Assembly (NCBI GenBank): GCA_029309925.1
Contig: JARKND010000001.1
Span: 682,001-746,000 of the forward strand
Direction: 5' to 3'
Source of the DNA: Fulvivirgaceae bacterium JP3-4
GTDB taxonomy: Bacteria; Bacteroidota; Bacteroidia; Cytophagales; Cyclobacteriaceae
Length of the DNA stretch: 64,000 bases
The position numbers and the translations under genes are program-made. Each line of letters begins with the position of its first letter. Position 1 is the first letter of the stretch. This document shows, one piece after another, positions 15,820 to 25,915 of the stretch. The notes beneath the pieces are model-generated. The model did not search any database. It was not told the origin of the DNA and saw only the letters and a list, made by a program, of their open reading frames with translations.

Positions 15820-18800
15820 ATGAAACGTTTCCTACTCGTTGCGCTTATTTCAGGCCTGTATACTGCCGCTTCAGCCCAGACCGGCTTTGAATGGATAAAC
15901 TTTACTTCCCCGTATTATAAAATATCTGTTGGAAAAGACGCCATTCACAGGCTCACGCGTGCTGATCTTGTTGCTGCCGGTTTGCCTTCGTTTGTTGACC
16001 CACGTACCATCAAGCTTTACCATCGGGGTATCGAGCAGGCGATCTATGTGGAAGGTGAAAACGACAGCCAGCTCAACGCCAGTGACTTCGTGGAGTTTTA
16101 CGGCAGAAAAAATGACGGCACGTTAGATCAGCATTTGTTTACCAGTCCCGCTGCCCAACCCCACAAACTTTATAATCTTTTTTCGGACACAACAGCATAC
16201 TTTTTAACGTATGGCGGTGCTGCAGGCAAGCGCGCCAATACAAACGCTGTGTCAACTTTGAATTCCCCGGAGAGTTTCCATTGGGATGAAAAGCTTGTCG
16301 TATATCATGATCAGTACGCCCCCGGCATTGACTATGGCGACATTCAACTTACCGCCTTTGAAAATGGCGAAGGCTGGACGAGTCCGCAAATACTTCAAAA
16401 TCAAAGCAACGATTTTATAGTAAGCGGAATTACAAACACAGTTCCGACTGCAGGTGTGCCACATCTTGAAGTTGTTTTTACAGGCCGAGGGCCGTCAACT
16501 CATAACATTGAAATTTCCGCTGGTGCGCGATTCATTGCCAGCACAACTGTCAGCGCATTCAATTCAGTGAAGTATGAGACCGACCTCCAGTGGTCAGACA
16601 TTTCTCCCGGGGGGCAATTCACACTTCGCATTCGCGTGCTCGGACTGAATGGATTGCCGGCCAGGGCGAGCGTTGGGTACATCAGGATTGCCTATCCTCA
16701 AACAGTTAACGCCACGACCGCAACTGAAAAATATTTCACATTTGCAGAAAATCCGTCAGGAACCATCGCGGTAGGTATACAGTCACCGCCTGCCGGGGCA
16801 GTAGTGTATGATGTAACCAATCCTGATAATGCAAAGCGGATTCCGTCTTCAAGTTCCGCTTCACTTGATTTTGTCCTTGGTGACGCTGCCGTGAAGCGGA
16901 AGGTCTTTGTTTCAAATACATTTGTCACGCCAAAGATCAGACGTGTCAGCTTCCGGCAGATCAATCCTTCATCGCAGGATTACGTCATAATCACACATTC
17001 TTCGTTGCGAAAACCCGTAGCGGGTTACACGGATCCCGTGAAAGCACTTGGTGAATTCAGAGCGTTACCACAAGGCGGAAGTTTCGACACCTTAATCGTG
17101 AACATAGATCAGCTCTACAATCAGTTCAGTTACGGTGAAACCACACCGCTCGCAATCTTTAATTTTCTGAAGTTCCTGAAGACAGGACAACTGCCGCGGT
17201 TTCTGTTACTGGTTGGCAAGGGTCTTGATGTCAATTATGGCTATCACCGCAATCCTGCTTCATATCCTCAGTTCAAAGACCTCGTTCCCACGGCAGGTTA
17301 TCCGGCTTCTGACATGGCTTTTTCTTCCGGACTTTCAGCCACTGCCGGAATCCCTGCTGTTGCAACGGGACGCCTATCGGCTATGGGTCCTGCAGATGTT
17401 GCTGCATACCTCAATAAGCTGAAGGAATTCGAGGCGCAGCCTTTCGATAACCTTCGCAGAAAAAATCTGCTGCACCTCAGCGGAGGACTCTACAATAATG
17501 AACCCCAGGAGTTTCGTGCCATCCTCGAATCTTTCGGAACAGTCGCAGAATCGTACCGGCTCGGAGGAAATGTGAAGGCTATCGCAAAACAGACAACTGA
17601 TATAGAAGTTATCAATGTTGCAGATGAAGTTAATAAGGGCCTGAATCTCATTACGCTTTTTGGCCATTCATCTCCGTCATCAGGAGACTTCGATATTGGC
17701 CTGGTCACAGATCCCCTCATGGGATATAACAACAAAGGAAAATATCCAGCCCTCTTACTGAATGGATGTCTTGCCGGATCGTATTTTCTTGATGCATCGA
17801 TTTTTGGCGAGAACTGGACCAACGCACCGGATCGTGGAGCGATCGGAATCATTGCCCACAGTTCGTACGGGTTTGCTTCTCATTTGAAAATTTATTCGGA
17901 CTTCTTCTACAAGGTTGCGTTCGGAGATTCAACTTTTATCAACAAAGGAATAGGAGAAGTGCAGCGTGAGATTGCCAGACGTTTTTACGCTACTTATTCA
18001 AATTCACCTGTTTCGCAAAGCCAGGTACAGCAAATGGTACTTCTCGGAGACCCGGCTGTTTCGTTGTTCGCAGCACCAAAACCCGATTATGCCATTGTTC
18101 CGAATTCTGTACAGCTGCAGTCGAATGATGGATCGAGGCTTTCTGCATTCTCCGATTCACTTTCACTTCAGATGATCATCAACAATTATGGACAGGCGAA
18201 AAATAAGGAGATACGTGTGTCAGTGACGCGGACGCTGAATGACAATTCCACAGTAACCTATGATACGCTGATCAATGCCACGCTTTACAGCGATACAATT
18301 TCCGTTCTTCTTCCCGGAAGGATATCGCAGGGGTTTGGCAACAACAATTTCGCTATCAAGGTGGACAGCGATGGACTCATCGATGAGCTGAACGAAACCA
18401 ACAACAGCTACGAAAAGAAATTTTTTATTCCGCTCAGTGGCACAAAAAATCTTTATCCGAACGAATACGCAATAGTCAACACGCATACACCACGCCTTTC
18501 GTTTCAGCACACCAATCAGCTTTCAGGTGAACGCGAATTTCTTCTGCAGATCGATACCAGCAAAACGTTCAACAGCGCTTTCGCAAAAGAGTTCGTGATT
18601 AAAGCAAAGGTGCTGGCATCACAGCAAGTCGCCCTGTCAGCGAAGGATTCGGTGGTGTATTACTGGCGAACGAAGCTCAAAGATCCGCAGGCAAATGAAA
18701 ACAACGACTGGGAGCTCAGTTCTTTTGCCTATATCAATAACGGTCCGGCAGGATGGACGCAGCGAACGTTCGGACAATTTGAGGAGAATCTTACCGAGGG

Positions 18801-20736
18801 CTTGCAGAAGAACTCAGGGTCGCGACAAATTGAATTTGGACAAACCACTACCGATGTGGCTGTCGTTGCGTATGGTCCTTCCGTTAACGAAACCTCAAGT
18901 GTAAAAATCAACAACGCGGAATACAATCTCTTCAATCAGACCGGCAATTTTCAATGCCGCGATAATACGATCAACCTGATCGCTTTCGATAAGACTACCA
19001 CGCAGCCTTATGCCGGTCTTTATTTCACATGGATTGAACTGCGTGACAACTTTGGAAGCGCTGCGCTGCTCTGCGGTCGCGAGCCGTATGTTATCAACAG
19101 TTTCCTGGCGAGTGAAGTCGCCCAGGGGCTCGGTGGCGATCTCATTCAATACATTAATAATATTTCAGCCGGAGATTCTGTCTTGCTGTTCACAATGGGC
19201 GATGCCGGTATTCCATCCTGGCCAGCCGGGGTAAAAGAGAAGATAGGCGAATTAGGCGTCTCTGTAGCACAACTTGATCAGCTTCAGAACGGAGAACCGG
19301 TGGTGATCTTTGCGCGCAAGGGAGCCCCTGCCGGCACAGCACAAATTTATCGGACGGACGATGCATCGCCAGCAGATGGCACACTGTCTGTCAATCGCAC
19401 CGTGACCGGTCGCGAATCGGAAGGACTGATGACCACATCGCTCATCGGTCCTGCGCTGAAGTGGAGTGATTTTCTCGTAAACTATTCCGTTGATCATGTC
19501 AGCGACCAGGTGGATTTTACAATCCACGGTGTTGACCTTACCGGGAAAACAACCCTGCTGGTTGACAATGTAAAGGAGGACATTTCGCTTTCATCGATTG
19601 ATCCCAATCTTTATCCCTTTATCAGGATCAGCTACCTGACCAGAGATGAAACGTTTGTCACTGCCGCGAAGCTTAATCGCTGGATGGTAACGTACGACCC
19701 TGCTGCGGAGGGTTTACTGTTGTTCAACGGTGAGCAGCAACAGCAAGTGGTTTCAGAGGGGCAATCGTGGACAGCCAACTACAGTTTCATCAACATCAGC
19801 GATAAGTCATTCGGAGATTCACTTTCCATAAATTATCACATCATCCGAAGCGGTACTTCATTTGCCACGGAAAATTCACTTAAGGCACGAGCGCCCATGC
19901 CGGGCGATACAACTGACTTCAGCATCGCGTTTCCGACAAGACACCATTCAGGCATCAATGATCTTTTTGTATTTGTAAATCCACGCGTTCAACCGGAAAA
20001 TGACTTCGATAATAATTTTATCACGTTGCCAAAACACCTTAAGGTCTTACCTGATACAATCGCACCGGTTCTTGAAGTGACGTTTGACGGACGTTTTATT
20101 TCACAGCTTGAATTTGTATCGCCACACCCTGACATCACGATAAAGATCATTGACAACAATCCTTTTCTGCTGATCACCGACACGACTAACGTCAAGCTGT
20201 TCCTCCAGGTACCATGTGAAGACCTCAACTGCGTTTTCACTCCGCTTTACTTCTCGAGTTCCGAGCTGACCTGGTCTGCAGAAACCTTTGAGTCGGAATT
20301 TGTTGTCAACTACCGGCCAATGTTGTCAACGGAGGGGATATACACACTTCGCGTGATAGCGAATGACGTGACAGGCAATAAGTCCGGAGTTGAGCCTTAT
20401 GAAATTTCATTCACCGTTGCCCATGAAGATCGTGTCACGCTTTTGCCACCGTATCCAAATCCTTTTGATGATCGGGCGACATTTGTCGTGGAGGTATCGG
20501 GCGAGACATTGCCATCAGAGATTGAAATGACATTATTCAACACCAACGGTTCCGTGGTCCGCCAATTTGCTGCCGAAGATTTTGGGGCAATTCATTTTGG
20601 CAGGAACATGTTCAGCTGGGAAGGGCTTGATGCCCAGGGAAGACCTGTTCCGAACGGCATGTATATCTACCGGCTTCGAATAAAATCGTCTGATCAGGTC
20701 GTGGAGAAAACCGGCAAACTCAGTCTTATCCGGTAA
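15820..20736 (+). CDS. porU2: Giant C25-family sortase-like protein of type IX secretion (PorU2-like)
   Basis: The protein has 1638 residues with a signal peptide (1-19, AASAQ). The N-terminal PorU-like region (FEWINFTSPYYKISVGKDAI) is followed by a gingipain-type C25 protease domain at about 390-740. The likely catalytic pair is H616 in LFGHSS and C650 in LLNGCLAGS. Middle beta domains include CARDB-like stretches (IDELNETNNSYEKKF, about 865-880). The C terminus (about 1540-1638) resembles the type IX sorting domain/FlgD-like fold (YPNPF, then GMYIYRLRI and GKLSLIR). PorU cleaves C-terminal signals of type IX cargo and attaches cargo to the cell surface. Its length far exceeds classical PorU (about 1150) and fits PorU2. 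No other por gene is adjacent. Confidence 0.85.
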   Translation: MKRFLLVALISGLYTAASAQTGFEWINFTSPYYKISVGKDAIHRLTRADLVAAGLPSFVDPRTIKLYHRGIEQAIYVEGENDSQLNASDFVEFYGRKNDGTLDQHLFTSPAAQPHKLYNLFSDTTAYFLTYGGAAGKRANTNAVSTLNSPESFHWDEKLVVYHDQYAPGIDYGDIQLTAFENGEGWTSPQILQNQSNDFIVSGITNTVPTAGVPHLEVVFTGRGPSTHNIEISAGARFIASTTVSAFNSVKYETDLQWSDISPGGQFTLRIRVLGLNGLPARASVGYIRIAYPQTVNATTATEKYFTFAENPSGTIAVGIQSPPAGAVVYDVTNPDNAKRIPSSSSASLDFVLGDAAVKRKVFVSNTFVTPKIRRVSFRQINPSSQDYVIITHSSLRKPVAGYTDPVKALGEFRALPQGGSFDTLIVNIDQLYNQFSYGETTPLAIFNFLKFLKTGQLPRFLLLVGKGLDVNYGYHRNPASYPQFKDLVPTAGYPASDMAFSSGLSATAGIPAVATGRLSAMGPADVAAYLNKLKEFEAQPFDNLRRKNLLHLSGGLYNNEPQEFRAILESFGTVAESYRLGGNVKAIAKQTTDIEVINVADEVNKGLNLITLFGHSSPSSGDFDIGLVTDPLMGYNNKGKYPALLLNGCLAGSYFLDASIFGENWTNAPDRGAIGIIAHSSYGFASHLKIYSDFFYKVAFGDSTFINKGIGEVQREIARRFYATYSNSPVSQSQVQQMVLLGDPAVSLFAAPKPDYAIVPNSVQLQSNDGSRLSAFSDSLSLQMIINNYGQAKNKEIRVSVTRTLNDNSTVTYDTLINATLYSDTISVLLPGRISQGFGNNNFAIKVDSDGLIDELNETNNSYEKKFFIPLSGTKNLYPNEYAIVNTHTPRLSFQHTNQLSGEREFLLQIDTSKTFNSAFAKEFVIKAKVLASQQVALSAKDSVVYYWRTKLKDPQANENNDWELSSFAYINNGPAGWTQRTFGQFEENLTEGLQKNSGSRQIEFGQTTTDVAVVAYGPSVNETSSVKINNAEYNLFNQTGNFQCRDNTINLIAFDKTTTQPYAGLYFTWIELRDNFGSAALLCGREPYVINSFLASEVAQGLGGDLIQYINNISAGDSVLLFTMGDAGIPSWPAGVKEKIGELGVSVAQLDQLQNGEPVVIFARKGAPAGTAQIYRTDDASPADGTLSVNRTVTGRESEGLMTTSLIGPALKWSDFLVNYSVDHVSDQVDFTIHGVDLTGKTTLLVDNVKEDISLSSIDPNLYPFIRISYLTRDETFVTAAKLNRWMVTYDPAAEGLLLFNGEQQQQVVSEGQSWTANYSFINISDKSFGDSLSINYHIIRSGTSFATENSLKARAPMPGDTTDFSIAFPTRHHSGINDLFVFVNPRVQPENDFDNNFITLPKHLKVLPDTIAPVLEVTFDGRFISQLEFVSPHPDITIKIIDNNPFLLITDTTNVKLFLQVPCEDLNCVFTPLYFSSSELTWSAETFESEFVVNYRPMLSTEGIYTLRVIANDVTGNKSGVEPYEISFTVAHEDRVTLLPPYPNPFDDRATFVVEVSGETLPSEIEMTLFNTNGSVVRQFAAEDFGAIHFGRNMFSWEGLDAQGRPVPNGMYIYRLRIKSSDQVVEKTGKLSLIR

Positions 20737-20742
20737 CAAAAA

Positions 20743-20764
20743 AAAGGCAACCGCAGCTGCCTTT
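20743..20764. terminator. Bidirectional terminator between the PorU2-like and slyD genes
   Basis: The stem AAAGGCA (20743-20749)/TGCCTTT (20758-20764) is flanked by an A-run (20738-20745). On the minus strand this gives a stem followed by eight T, a good terminator for slyD. On the plus strand it ends in a shorter T-rich tract for the PorU2-like gene. Confidence 0.7.
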
Positions 20765-20794
20765 GTATTTTCAAAAGAATGTTATTGCGAAAAT

Positions 20795-21265
20795 TTAATG
20801 GTGGTGACCACCCGGTCCGTGCACGTGGCCGTGCGAAATTTCTTCGTTGGACGCATCACGAACGTCCATCACTTCGACTGCGAAATTCAACTCGACACCT
20901 GCGAGCGGATGGTTTGCATCCACAGTTACACCGTCAAGACCAACATCTGTTACGGTGACAACGCCACCCTGGTTGGTTGAGAAGCGCATACCAGGTTTTA
21001 CTTCCTGATCGCCAAACGCAGTGCGTGGCACTTTCTGAACAAGTGATGAATCCTTTTCTCCATAGCCTTTTGCAGGAGAGATCTTCAGATTCAACTTATC
21101 ACCTTTTGATTTGCCTTCCAATCCTTCTTCCATACCGGCAATCAGGTTGCCTGCGCCATGAAGGTAGTGTAGCGGATCGCGGCCTTCACTGGAATCAATG
21201 ATTGTTCCTTCGTTATCGCGTAACGTGTAATGGATTGAGGCCACTTTGTTTTTCGTGATTTGCAT
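20795..21265 (-). CDS. slyD: FKBP-type peptidyl-prolyl isomerase, SlyD-like
   Basis: The protein has 156 residues. It has a split FKBP domain (LHYLHGAGNLIAGMEEGLEG, about 27-46; AVEVMDVRDA near 130) with an inserted chaperone flap of the SlyD type (about 70-118, KVPRTAFGDQEVKPGMRF). The C-terminal tail contains HGHVHGPGGHHH, a likely Ni/Zn-binding tail as in SlyD. It catalyses cis-trans prolyl isomerisation and acts as a chaperone in the cytoplasm (no signal peptide). The gene is monocistronic, with a terminator shared with the convergent PorU2-like gene. Confidence 0.92.
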   Translation of the reverse strand: MQITKNKVASIHYTLRDNEGTIIDSSEGRDPLHYLHGAGNLIAGMEEGLEGKSKGDKLNLKISPAKGYGEKDSSLVQKVPRTAFGDQEVKPGMRFSTNQGGVVTVTDVGLDGVTVDANHPLAGVELNFAVEVMDVRDASNEEISHGHVHGPGGHHH

Positions 21266-21400
21266 AGATAAAAATTTTACGTTGATGAAAACGAAGGCAG
21301 GAATTATGCTGATCTAAGGAGCAGAAAGGCTGTCGTTCGCTTCACAAAATTAACAAAATATGCATACATGCATGGGGGCAGGAAAACTAAAAGCATGCCG

Positions 21401-22729
21401 TCAGGAAGCGGGCATTTTAACCCGGAGCGATGAGCCCTCATCGCTGATAACTTCTACATTTTCATTTTTTTCAATGAACTCACCGCGAGTATAGGCATCG
21501 TATAATTTTCCATCAATCAGAACTTTTCCGCTTGGGCGAAGGACTGTTTGTGCGACTCCGATTCTGCCAATCAGTGCCTGTTGAACGCTGGTCGCTACAT
21601 ATCCCTCGCTTCGGTTTTGTCTGTCCGTTAAAGCGACTTTGCTGTATATCGGTGTCTTGTCGAGATTGGCACCAAGAACAAAAAGCAGAATGCCGCCTCC
21701 GAGCAAACCTCCGACTGCCGCAGCGAGTGCGATCAGAATATCGTTCAGATGCACAAACTCAAAATCGAATGCATCATTGTTGATCATGATCAGAACGAGA
21801 GATCCAATGGTGAGAACAATTCCTGAAACGCCAGCTATCCCAAAACCTGGTATCACAAATATTTCAAAGCCGATGAGCACAATCCCGATAAAAAATGCGA
21901 TGATTTCCCAGTTCTCGGCAAGGCCGTTGAGATAGTAAGGCACAAGGTACAGAATGAGTGCAACGAGTGCAGCAAGTCCCGCAAAGCCCAGCCCGGGTGA
22001 TTGCATTTCAAAATAAATTCCAGCGATGATGATCAGAATAAGTATTCCACTAATGAATGGATTCAGTACCATGCTTATAATTTTTTCAGAAGTGCCCAGC
22101 TCGAATTTTTCGATCGTGGCATCCCCGACATTTGCACGCTTCAGAATTTCTGAAATGGATTCCACTTTCGCTTCACAATATCCGTTCTTCAGTGCCTCTG
22201 ACGTGGAAAAAGTGAGAATCTTTCCAGCTGCCTTCACTCCCGGTATCTCGACATCTTCATCCACCATACCTTCAGCGATTTTTGGATCGCGTTTGTTTTC
22301 TTCTGCCGTAGCCCGCATGATCGACCGCATGTACGACTGATATTTGTCGGGGGCTTTCTGCCCCGCACCATCTACTACCGTTGCCGCTCCGATCGTTGCA
22401 CCAGGCGCCATGTAGATACTGTCGCAGGCGATCGAGATCAACGCACCGGCCGATGCCGCATCGGAGTTGATGTACACAAACACAGGTTTCTCAAAGTGCA
22501 TGATCTTATCGACAATTTCTTTTGCATCGGTCAACACACCACCATAAGTATCCATCTCAATGACCACAAGATCTGCTTTGATGTCTTTCGCTTTCGCGAG
22601 TGCGAGATCCACATACCGCGTCATCCGCGGATCGATTTCGCTTTTGATTTCCATGATCATCACCTTCTTCTGGCCGACAGCGAGTTGTGCGATGCAAGTG
22701 ACAATGAATATTAGGATGTATTTTTTCAT
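21401..22729 (-). CDS. NfeD-family membrane protein with ClpP-like serine protease domain
   Basis: The product has 442 residues from the ATG at 22729, which opens a good signal peptide (MKKYILIFIVTCIAQLAVGQ); a longer version from 22771 lacks one. The N-terminal ClpP/crotonase-fold domain spans about 20-215, with MDTYGGVL and the nucleophile region NSDAASAGALISIACDSIYM. Four to five membrane helices follow (about 235-360). A C-terminal OB-fold NfeD domain (GRIGVAQTVLRPSGKVLIDGK, about 380-440) completes it. The family is linked to stomatin-type membrane quality control. No stomatin gene is adjacent. Confidence 0.88.
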   Translation of the reverse strand: MKKYILIFIVTCIAQLAVGQKKVMIMEIKSEIDPRMTRYVDLALAKAKDIKADLVVIEMDTYGGVLTDAKEIVDKIMHFEKPVFVYINSDAASAGALISIACDSIYMAPGATIGAATVVDGAGQKAPDKYQSYMRSIMRATAEENKRDPKIAEGMVDEDVEIPGVKAAGKILTFSTSEALKNGYCEAKVESISEILKRANVGDATIEKFELGTSEKIISMVLNPFISGILILIIIAGIYFEMQSPGLGFAGLAALVALILYLVPYYLNGLAENWEIIAFFIGIVLIGFEIFVIPGFGIAGVSGIVLTIGSLVLIMINNDAFDFEFVHLNDILIALAAAVGGLLGGGILLFVLGANLDKTPIYSKVALTDRQNRSEGYVATSVQQALIGRIGVAQTVLRPSGKVLIDGKLYDAYTRGEFIEKNENVEVISDEGSSLRVKMPAS

Positions 22730-22856
22730 GTCCTGAAATGTTATCCCAAGTGCCTTTTGTTTCAATTTCATTTATCAGAAGATTTTTATAGGAACATTTC
22801 CTACCTTCCGTACAATTACCTAAAGTTACGGAAAATTCAACCCTTTGTCTACTTGC

Positions 22857-23654
22857 ATGGGTGTGAGCTCGCCTGATGAAAGCCTGATACTTCATGCTTC
22901 AGAAACGTTTGCAGATCCTGTCTGGAAAACGCTCGTTGATGAGCAATCCGGTATTTTGTTTATCGAGTCGCGCAACGTTGAAACACAGACCGTAAATTTT
23001 TCTGCGTGGGATGTACCGAACAAAAGATTTCTTTGGCAGAGTCTTCAATTTGAAGAAAAATGGTGGCTGACGCTGGGTTATGCGGGTGCTGGTATGCTTT
23101 TGTTCACACATTATGCCGACACGAATAACCCCGACAAAAAAAGTGTGATGGCGTATGATGTCGTTCAACAACAGTTGAAGTGGTGGAAGAATAATTTTGT
23201 AGTTGCCAACGTGAATGACAACATTGTAGTAGGTGCCGACACCAAGTTTGGATCTCGGGAGTTGATGGTCGACATCCGAACAGGAGATGAATTGAAAGAA
23301 TCCGTGAATTTCTCGCCATCACAAAATTTTATGGTAATTCGACCGTTACAGTACTTCGAACAGACCGAGCATTTCAACACCGTAAAAGATTTCATTGAAC
23401 GCAAATGCGCCATTTCAGCCACGCAATTGATAGAATATTGCGAACATCGGTCTTTGATCATCATCTCGGCTTTTGCCGAAGAAGGAAATCTGGCTAATTA
23501 TTTGATGGTCTTTAATTCGGAGGGTGATATTGTGCTAAAAGAACAGTTGGGCGAAAATTTAAAAGGAATTGCCTTCGATACTTTTTTCATCCTGACAGGT
23601 TTTCTAATTTTCGTAAAAAACAAGAGGGAGTTGATTAGCTACAGATTCGTATGA
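22857..23654 (+). CDS. DUF4905-like protein
   Basis: The protein has 265 residues with no signal peptide. The sequence reads as repeated short beta strands with Trp-rich turns (NFSAWDVPNKRFLWQSLQFE, EEKWWLTLGYAG, QQQLKWWKNN), suggesting a small beta-propeller-like fold. It matches my memory of DUF4905 proteins of Bacteroidota, whose role is unknown. The gene overlaps the next one by 4 bases (ATGA), so both are co-translated. An in-frame TTG at 22845 is a less likely start. Confidence 0.6.
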   Translation: MGVSSPDESLILHASETFADPVWKTLVDEQSGILFIESRNVETQTVNFSAWDVPNKRFLWQSLQFEEKWWLTLGYAGAGMLLFTHYADTNNPDKKSVMAYDVVQQQLKWWKNNFVVANVNDNIVVGADTKFGSRELMVDIRTGDELKESVNFSPSQNFMVIRPLQYFEQTEHFNTVKDFIERKCAISATQLIEYCEHRSLIIISAFAEEGNLANYLMVFNSEGDIVLKEQLGENLKGIAFDTFFILTGFLIFVKNKRELISYRFV

Positions 23655-24733
23655 TTAGACTGTTGATTTTTTTCAGTTTCTCGGTGGCCCTGGCCAAAGC
23701 CGATGTGCTTACACCTATGGATTCCGTTGGTGTCGAGACTGTCAATGGAAAAATGTTCGTCATCCACAAGGTTGACGAAAAGGAAACGCTCTTCGCCATC
23801 TCGAGGCGATACAAAGTGCCTGTTGATGACATCCTGGAATTTAACAAGGATGCAGACAAAGGTTTGGAAATCGGACAAATCATTAAAGTGCCTTACACAC
23901 CGAAGCCAACGATAAAGAAAGCTGACGGCCTTGTACACACAGTTGAAGCGAAGGAAACGATGTTTTCAATATCACGCAAGTATGGTGTGACTACCGATGA
24001 GATCAAGCAGTGGAACAATCTCACTGACAATACCCTGAGCATCGGTCAAACCCTGGTGATCAAAAAGAAAGCGGGCATGCAACAACCATCAGTCACTCCG
24101 GTTACGAGCAGGAAGGGAGTGCACACGGTAAGTCAACAGGAAACACTTTTTTCTATTGCGCGGCAGTATGGCGTGACGCCACAACAGCTGAAAGACTGGA
24201 ACAATCTAGCTTCAACTGAACTGAAGATTGGGCAAACGTTATTCGTTACCCAGCCAGAGCGCTCTGCAACCGCCCAGCAGACTACGACACCTGCTGAGCA
24301 GCCCGTAGTAAAACAAACACCGCCAGTAGTGGTTCAGAAAGAGCAGGAGCCTGTGAAGAATACCGAAACAACGAGAACTGAGCCTGCAAAAACTGAAACG
24401 CCAAAGCAGCAGACGGAGCAACCCGTTCCAACAATAAAGATTTCTGAATCTGTAAAAAATGGTTCTGAAACTGTTCAGGGAGGATTGGCGGAGCTGATCG
24501 AGGGAACAGAAGGCAATCGGAAATATCTTGCCTTGCATCGCACAGCGCCAATCGGAACCATACTCAAGGTGCGAAATGAAATGAATAACCGCGAGGTCTT
24601 TGTGCGTGTAACCGGTAAGTTGCCTGATACCGCGCTGACAGATAAAGTGATCATTCGCATTTCAAAATCCGCATACGACAGACTAGGAGCGATCGATCAG
24701 CGTTTTAGAGTGGAGGTCACGTACTACAAATAA
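23651..24733 (+). CDS. Secreted LysM protein with C-terminal double-psi barrel-like domain
   Basis: The product has 360 residues with a signal peptide (1-17). Three LysM modules lie at about 37-81, 95-137 and 157-199 (ETLFAISRRYKVPVDDI, ETMFSISRKYGVTTDEI, ETLFSIARQYGVTPQQL) and bind peptidoglycan. A Pro/Thr/Gln/Glu linker follows (about 203-260). The C-terminal domain (about 270-360, HRTAPIGTILKVRNEMNNRE and VIIRISKSAYDRLG) resembles the RlpA-type double-psi beta-barrel. It probably acts in the periplasm in cell-wall binding or remodelling. It is translationally coupled to the DUF4905-like gene. Confidence 0.85.
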   Translation: MIRLLIFFSFSVALAKADVLTPMDSVGVETVNGKMFVIHKVDEKETLFAISRRYKVPVDDILEFNKDADKGLEIGQIIKVPYTPKPTIKKADGLVHTVEAKETMFSISRKYGVTTDEIKQWNNLTDNTLSIGQTLVIKKKAGMQQPSVTPVTSRKGVHTVSQQETLFSIARQYGVTPQQLKDWNNLASTELKIGQTLFVTQPERSATAQQTTTPAEQPVVKQTPPVVVQKEQEPVKNTETTRTEPAKTETPKQQTEQPVPTIKISESVKNGSETVQGGLAELIEGTEGNRKYLALHRTAPIGTILKVRNEMNNREVFVRVTGKLPDTALTDKVIIRISKSAYDRLGAIDQRFRVEVTYYK

Positions 24734-24750
24734 TCCGTGGCCTCGTCTGA

Positions 24751-25860
24751 ATGAGGCTCTCTTTCTTAATTTTTCTTCTTCCGATCTCCATTGCTGGGGC
24801 GCAGAACCTTGTCCCTAACGGTGGATTTGAGACCTATCGTGCGTGTCCCGGAGATTACAGCCAGGACCCAGCTGAATTCTATCCGACATCTTGGAGTTCT
24901 GCGAGCGCGGGCACACCGGATTACTTCAATGCCTGCAGCAACGGTGAGGCTGACGTTCCGCACAACTGGGCCGGAGCCACCGATCCATATGAAGGCGCTG
25001 GTTATGCAGGAATCTACATGTGGATGGCCAACGGGCAAAACTACCGGGAGTACCTGCATGTTCAGCTTACAGACTCGCTGAGAAAAGACTCATTGTATCA
25101 TGTTGAATTTTTTTACAAGCTTTCATCCTATTCGAAATACGCGATCGACCGCATCGGGCTGTTGCTGACGGATTCTGTGTTCCGTTCTAAACACGACCGC
25201 GTCCTCAAAGTCAGGCCAACGCTTTCGATTGTGAAAGATTCCGCGCTGACACCAGAAACAGGCTTGTGGGAAGAGGCGCAAATTCTCTACAAAGCAAAAG
25301 GCGGAGAGAAATTTTTGCTCATCGGAAATTTTTATGATGATCAGTCTACAAGGCGCTATAAAATTCAGTTTCGTCCGACACCTCAGCCAATGCTGACGCA
25401 AAGTTCCTACTATTACATCGATGACGTCCGTGTTGTCCCTAAATACATCCGCGATCAGCAGCGGCTTGCGCAGATCGTCCCGCAGTTTGAAGTGGAAGAG
25501 ATCAAGACAAACACGAATTACGTGCTGAACAACATCAACTTCCAGTTTAACAGTTATCGATTGATTCCGCCTTCATTTACTGAACTCGACAAAGTGGCGG
25601 ATTACCTGCTCCGCCATCCGGAGTTGCAGGTGCAACTGTTTGGTCATACGGATGATCAGGGAACCCAGGCTTATAACCTTAAACTTTCGCAGGCACGCGC
25701 GAAAAATGTGGCAGAATATCTGACAACCGTTGGCATTCCACGTGAACGCGTTGATTACTTCGGCTTCGGCAAGTCAATACCGTTGAAGGAAGGTACATCA
25801 GAAGAAGCCCGCGCAGTCAACAGGCGCGTTGAGATCCGGTTCGTCAGCCGCGACCGTTAA
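24751..25860 (+). CDS. OmpA-family outer-membrane/peptidoglycan-linking protein
   Basis: The protein has 369 residues. The signal peptide (1-17) is followed by LVPNGGFETYRACPGDYSQ, an N-terminal carbohydrate-binding-like jelly-roll domain (about 18-225) seen in many Bacteroidota OmpA proteins. The C-terminal OmpA domain (about 255-369) has the peptidoglycan-binding pattern LFGHTDDQGTQAYNLKLSQAR. It probably anchors the outer membrane to the wall. The gene lies 17 bases after the LysM gene, in the same direction, so the three genes from 22857 may form one envelope operon. Confidence 0.9.
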   Translation: MRLSFLIFLLPISIAGAQNLVPNGGFETYRACPGDYSQDPAEFYPTSWSSASAGTPDYFNACSNGEADVPHNWAGATDPYEGAGYAGIYMWMANGQNYREYLHVQLTDSLRKDSLYHVEFFYKLSSYSKYAIDRIGLLLTDSVFRSKHDRVLKVRPTLSIVKDSALTPETGLWEEAQILYKAKGGEKFLLIGNFYDDQSTRRYKIQFRPTPQPMLTQSSYYYIDDVRVVPKYIRDQQRLAQIVPQFEVEEIKTNTNYVLNNINFQFNSYRLIPPSFTELDKVADYLLRHPELQVQLFGHTDDQGTQAYNLKLSQARAKNVAEYLTTVGIPRERVDYFGFGKSIPLKEGTSEEARAVNRRVEIRFVSRDR

Positions 25861-25915
25861 CAATTATTTATCACGCCACATTCACAAACTTTCTTATTTT
25901 GCTGAACTTTTGTCA

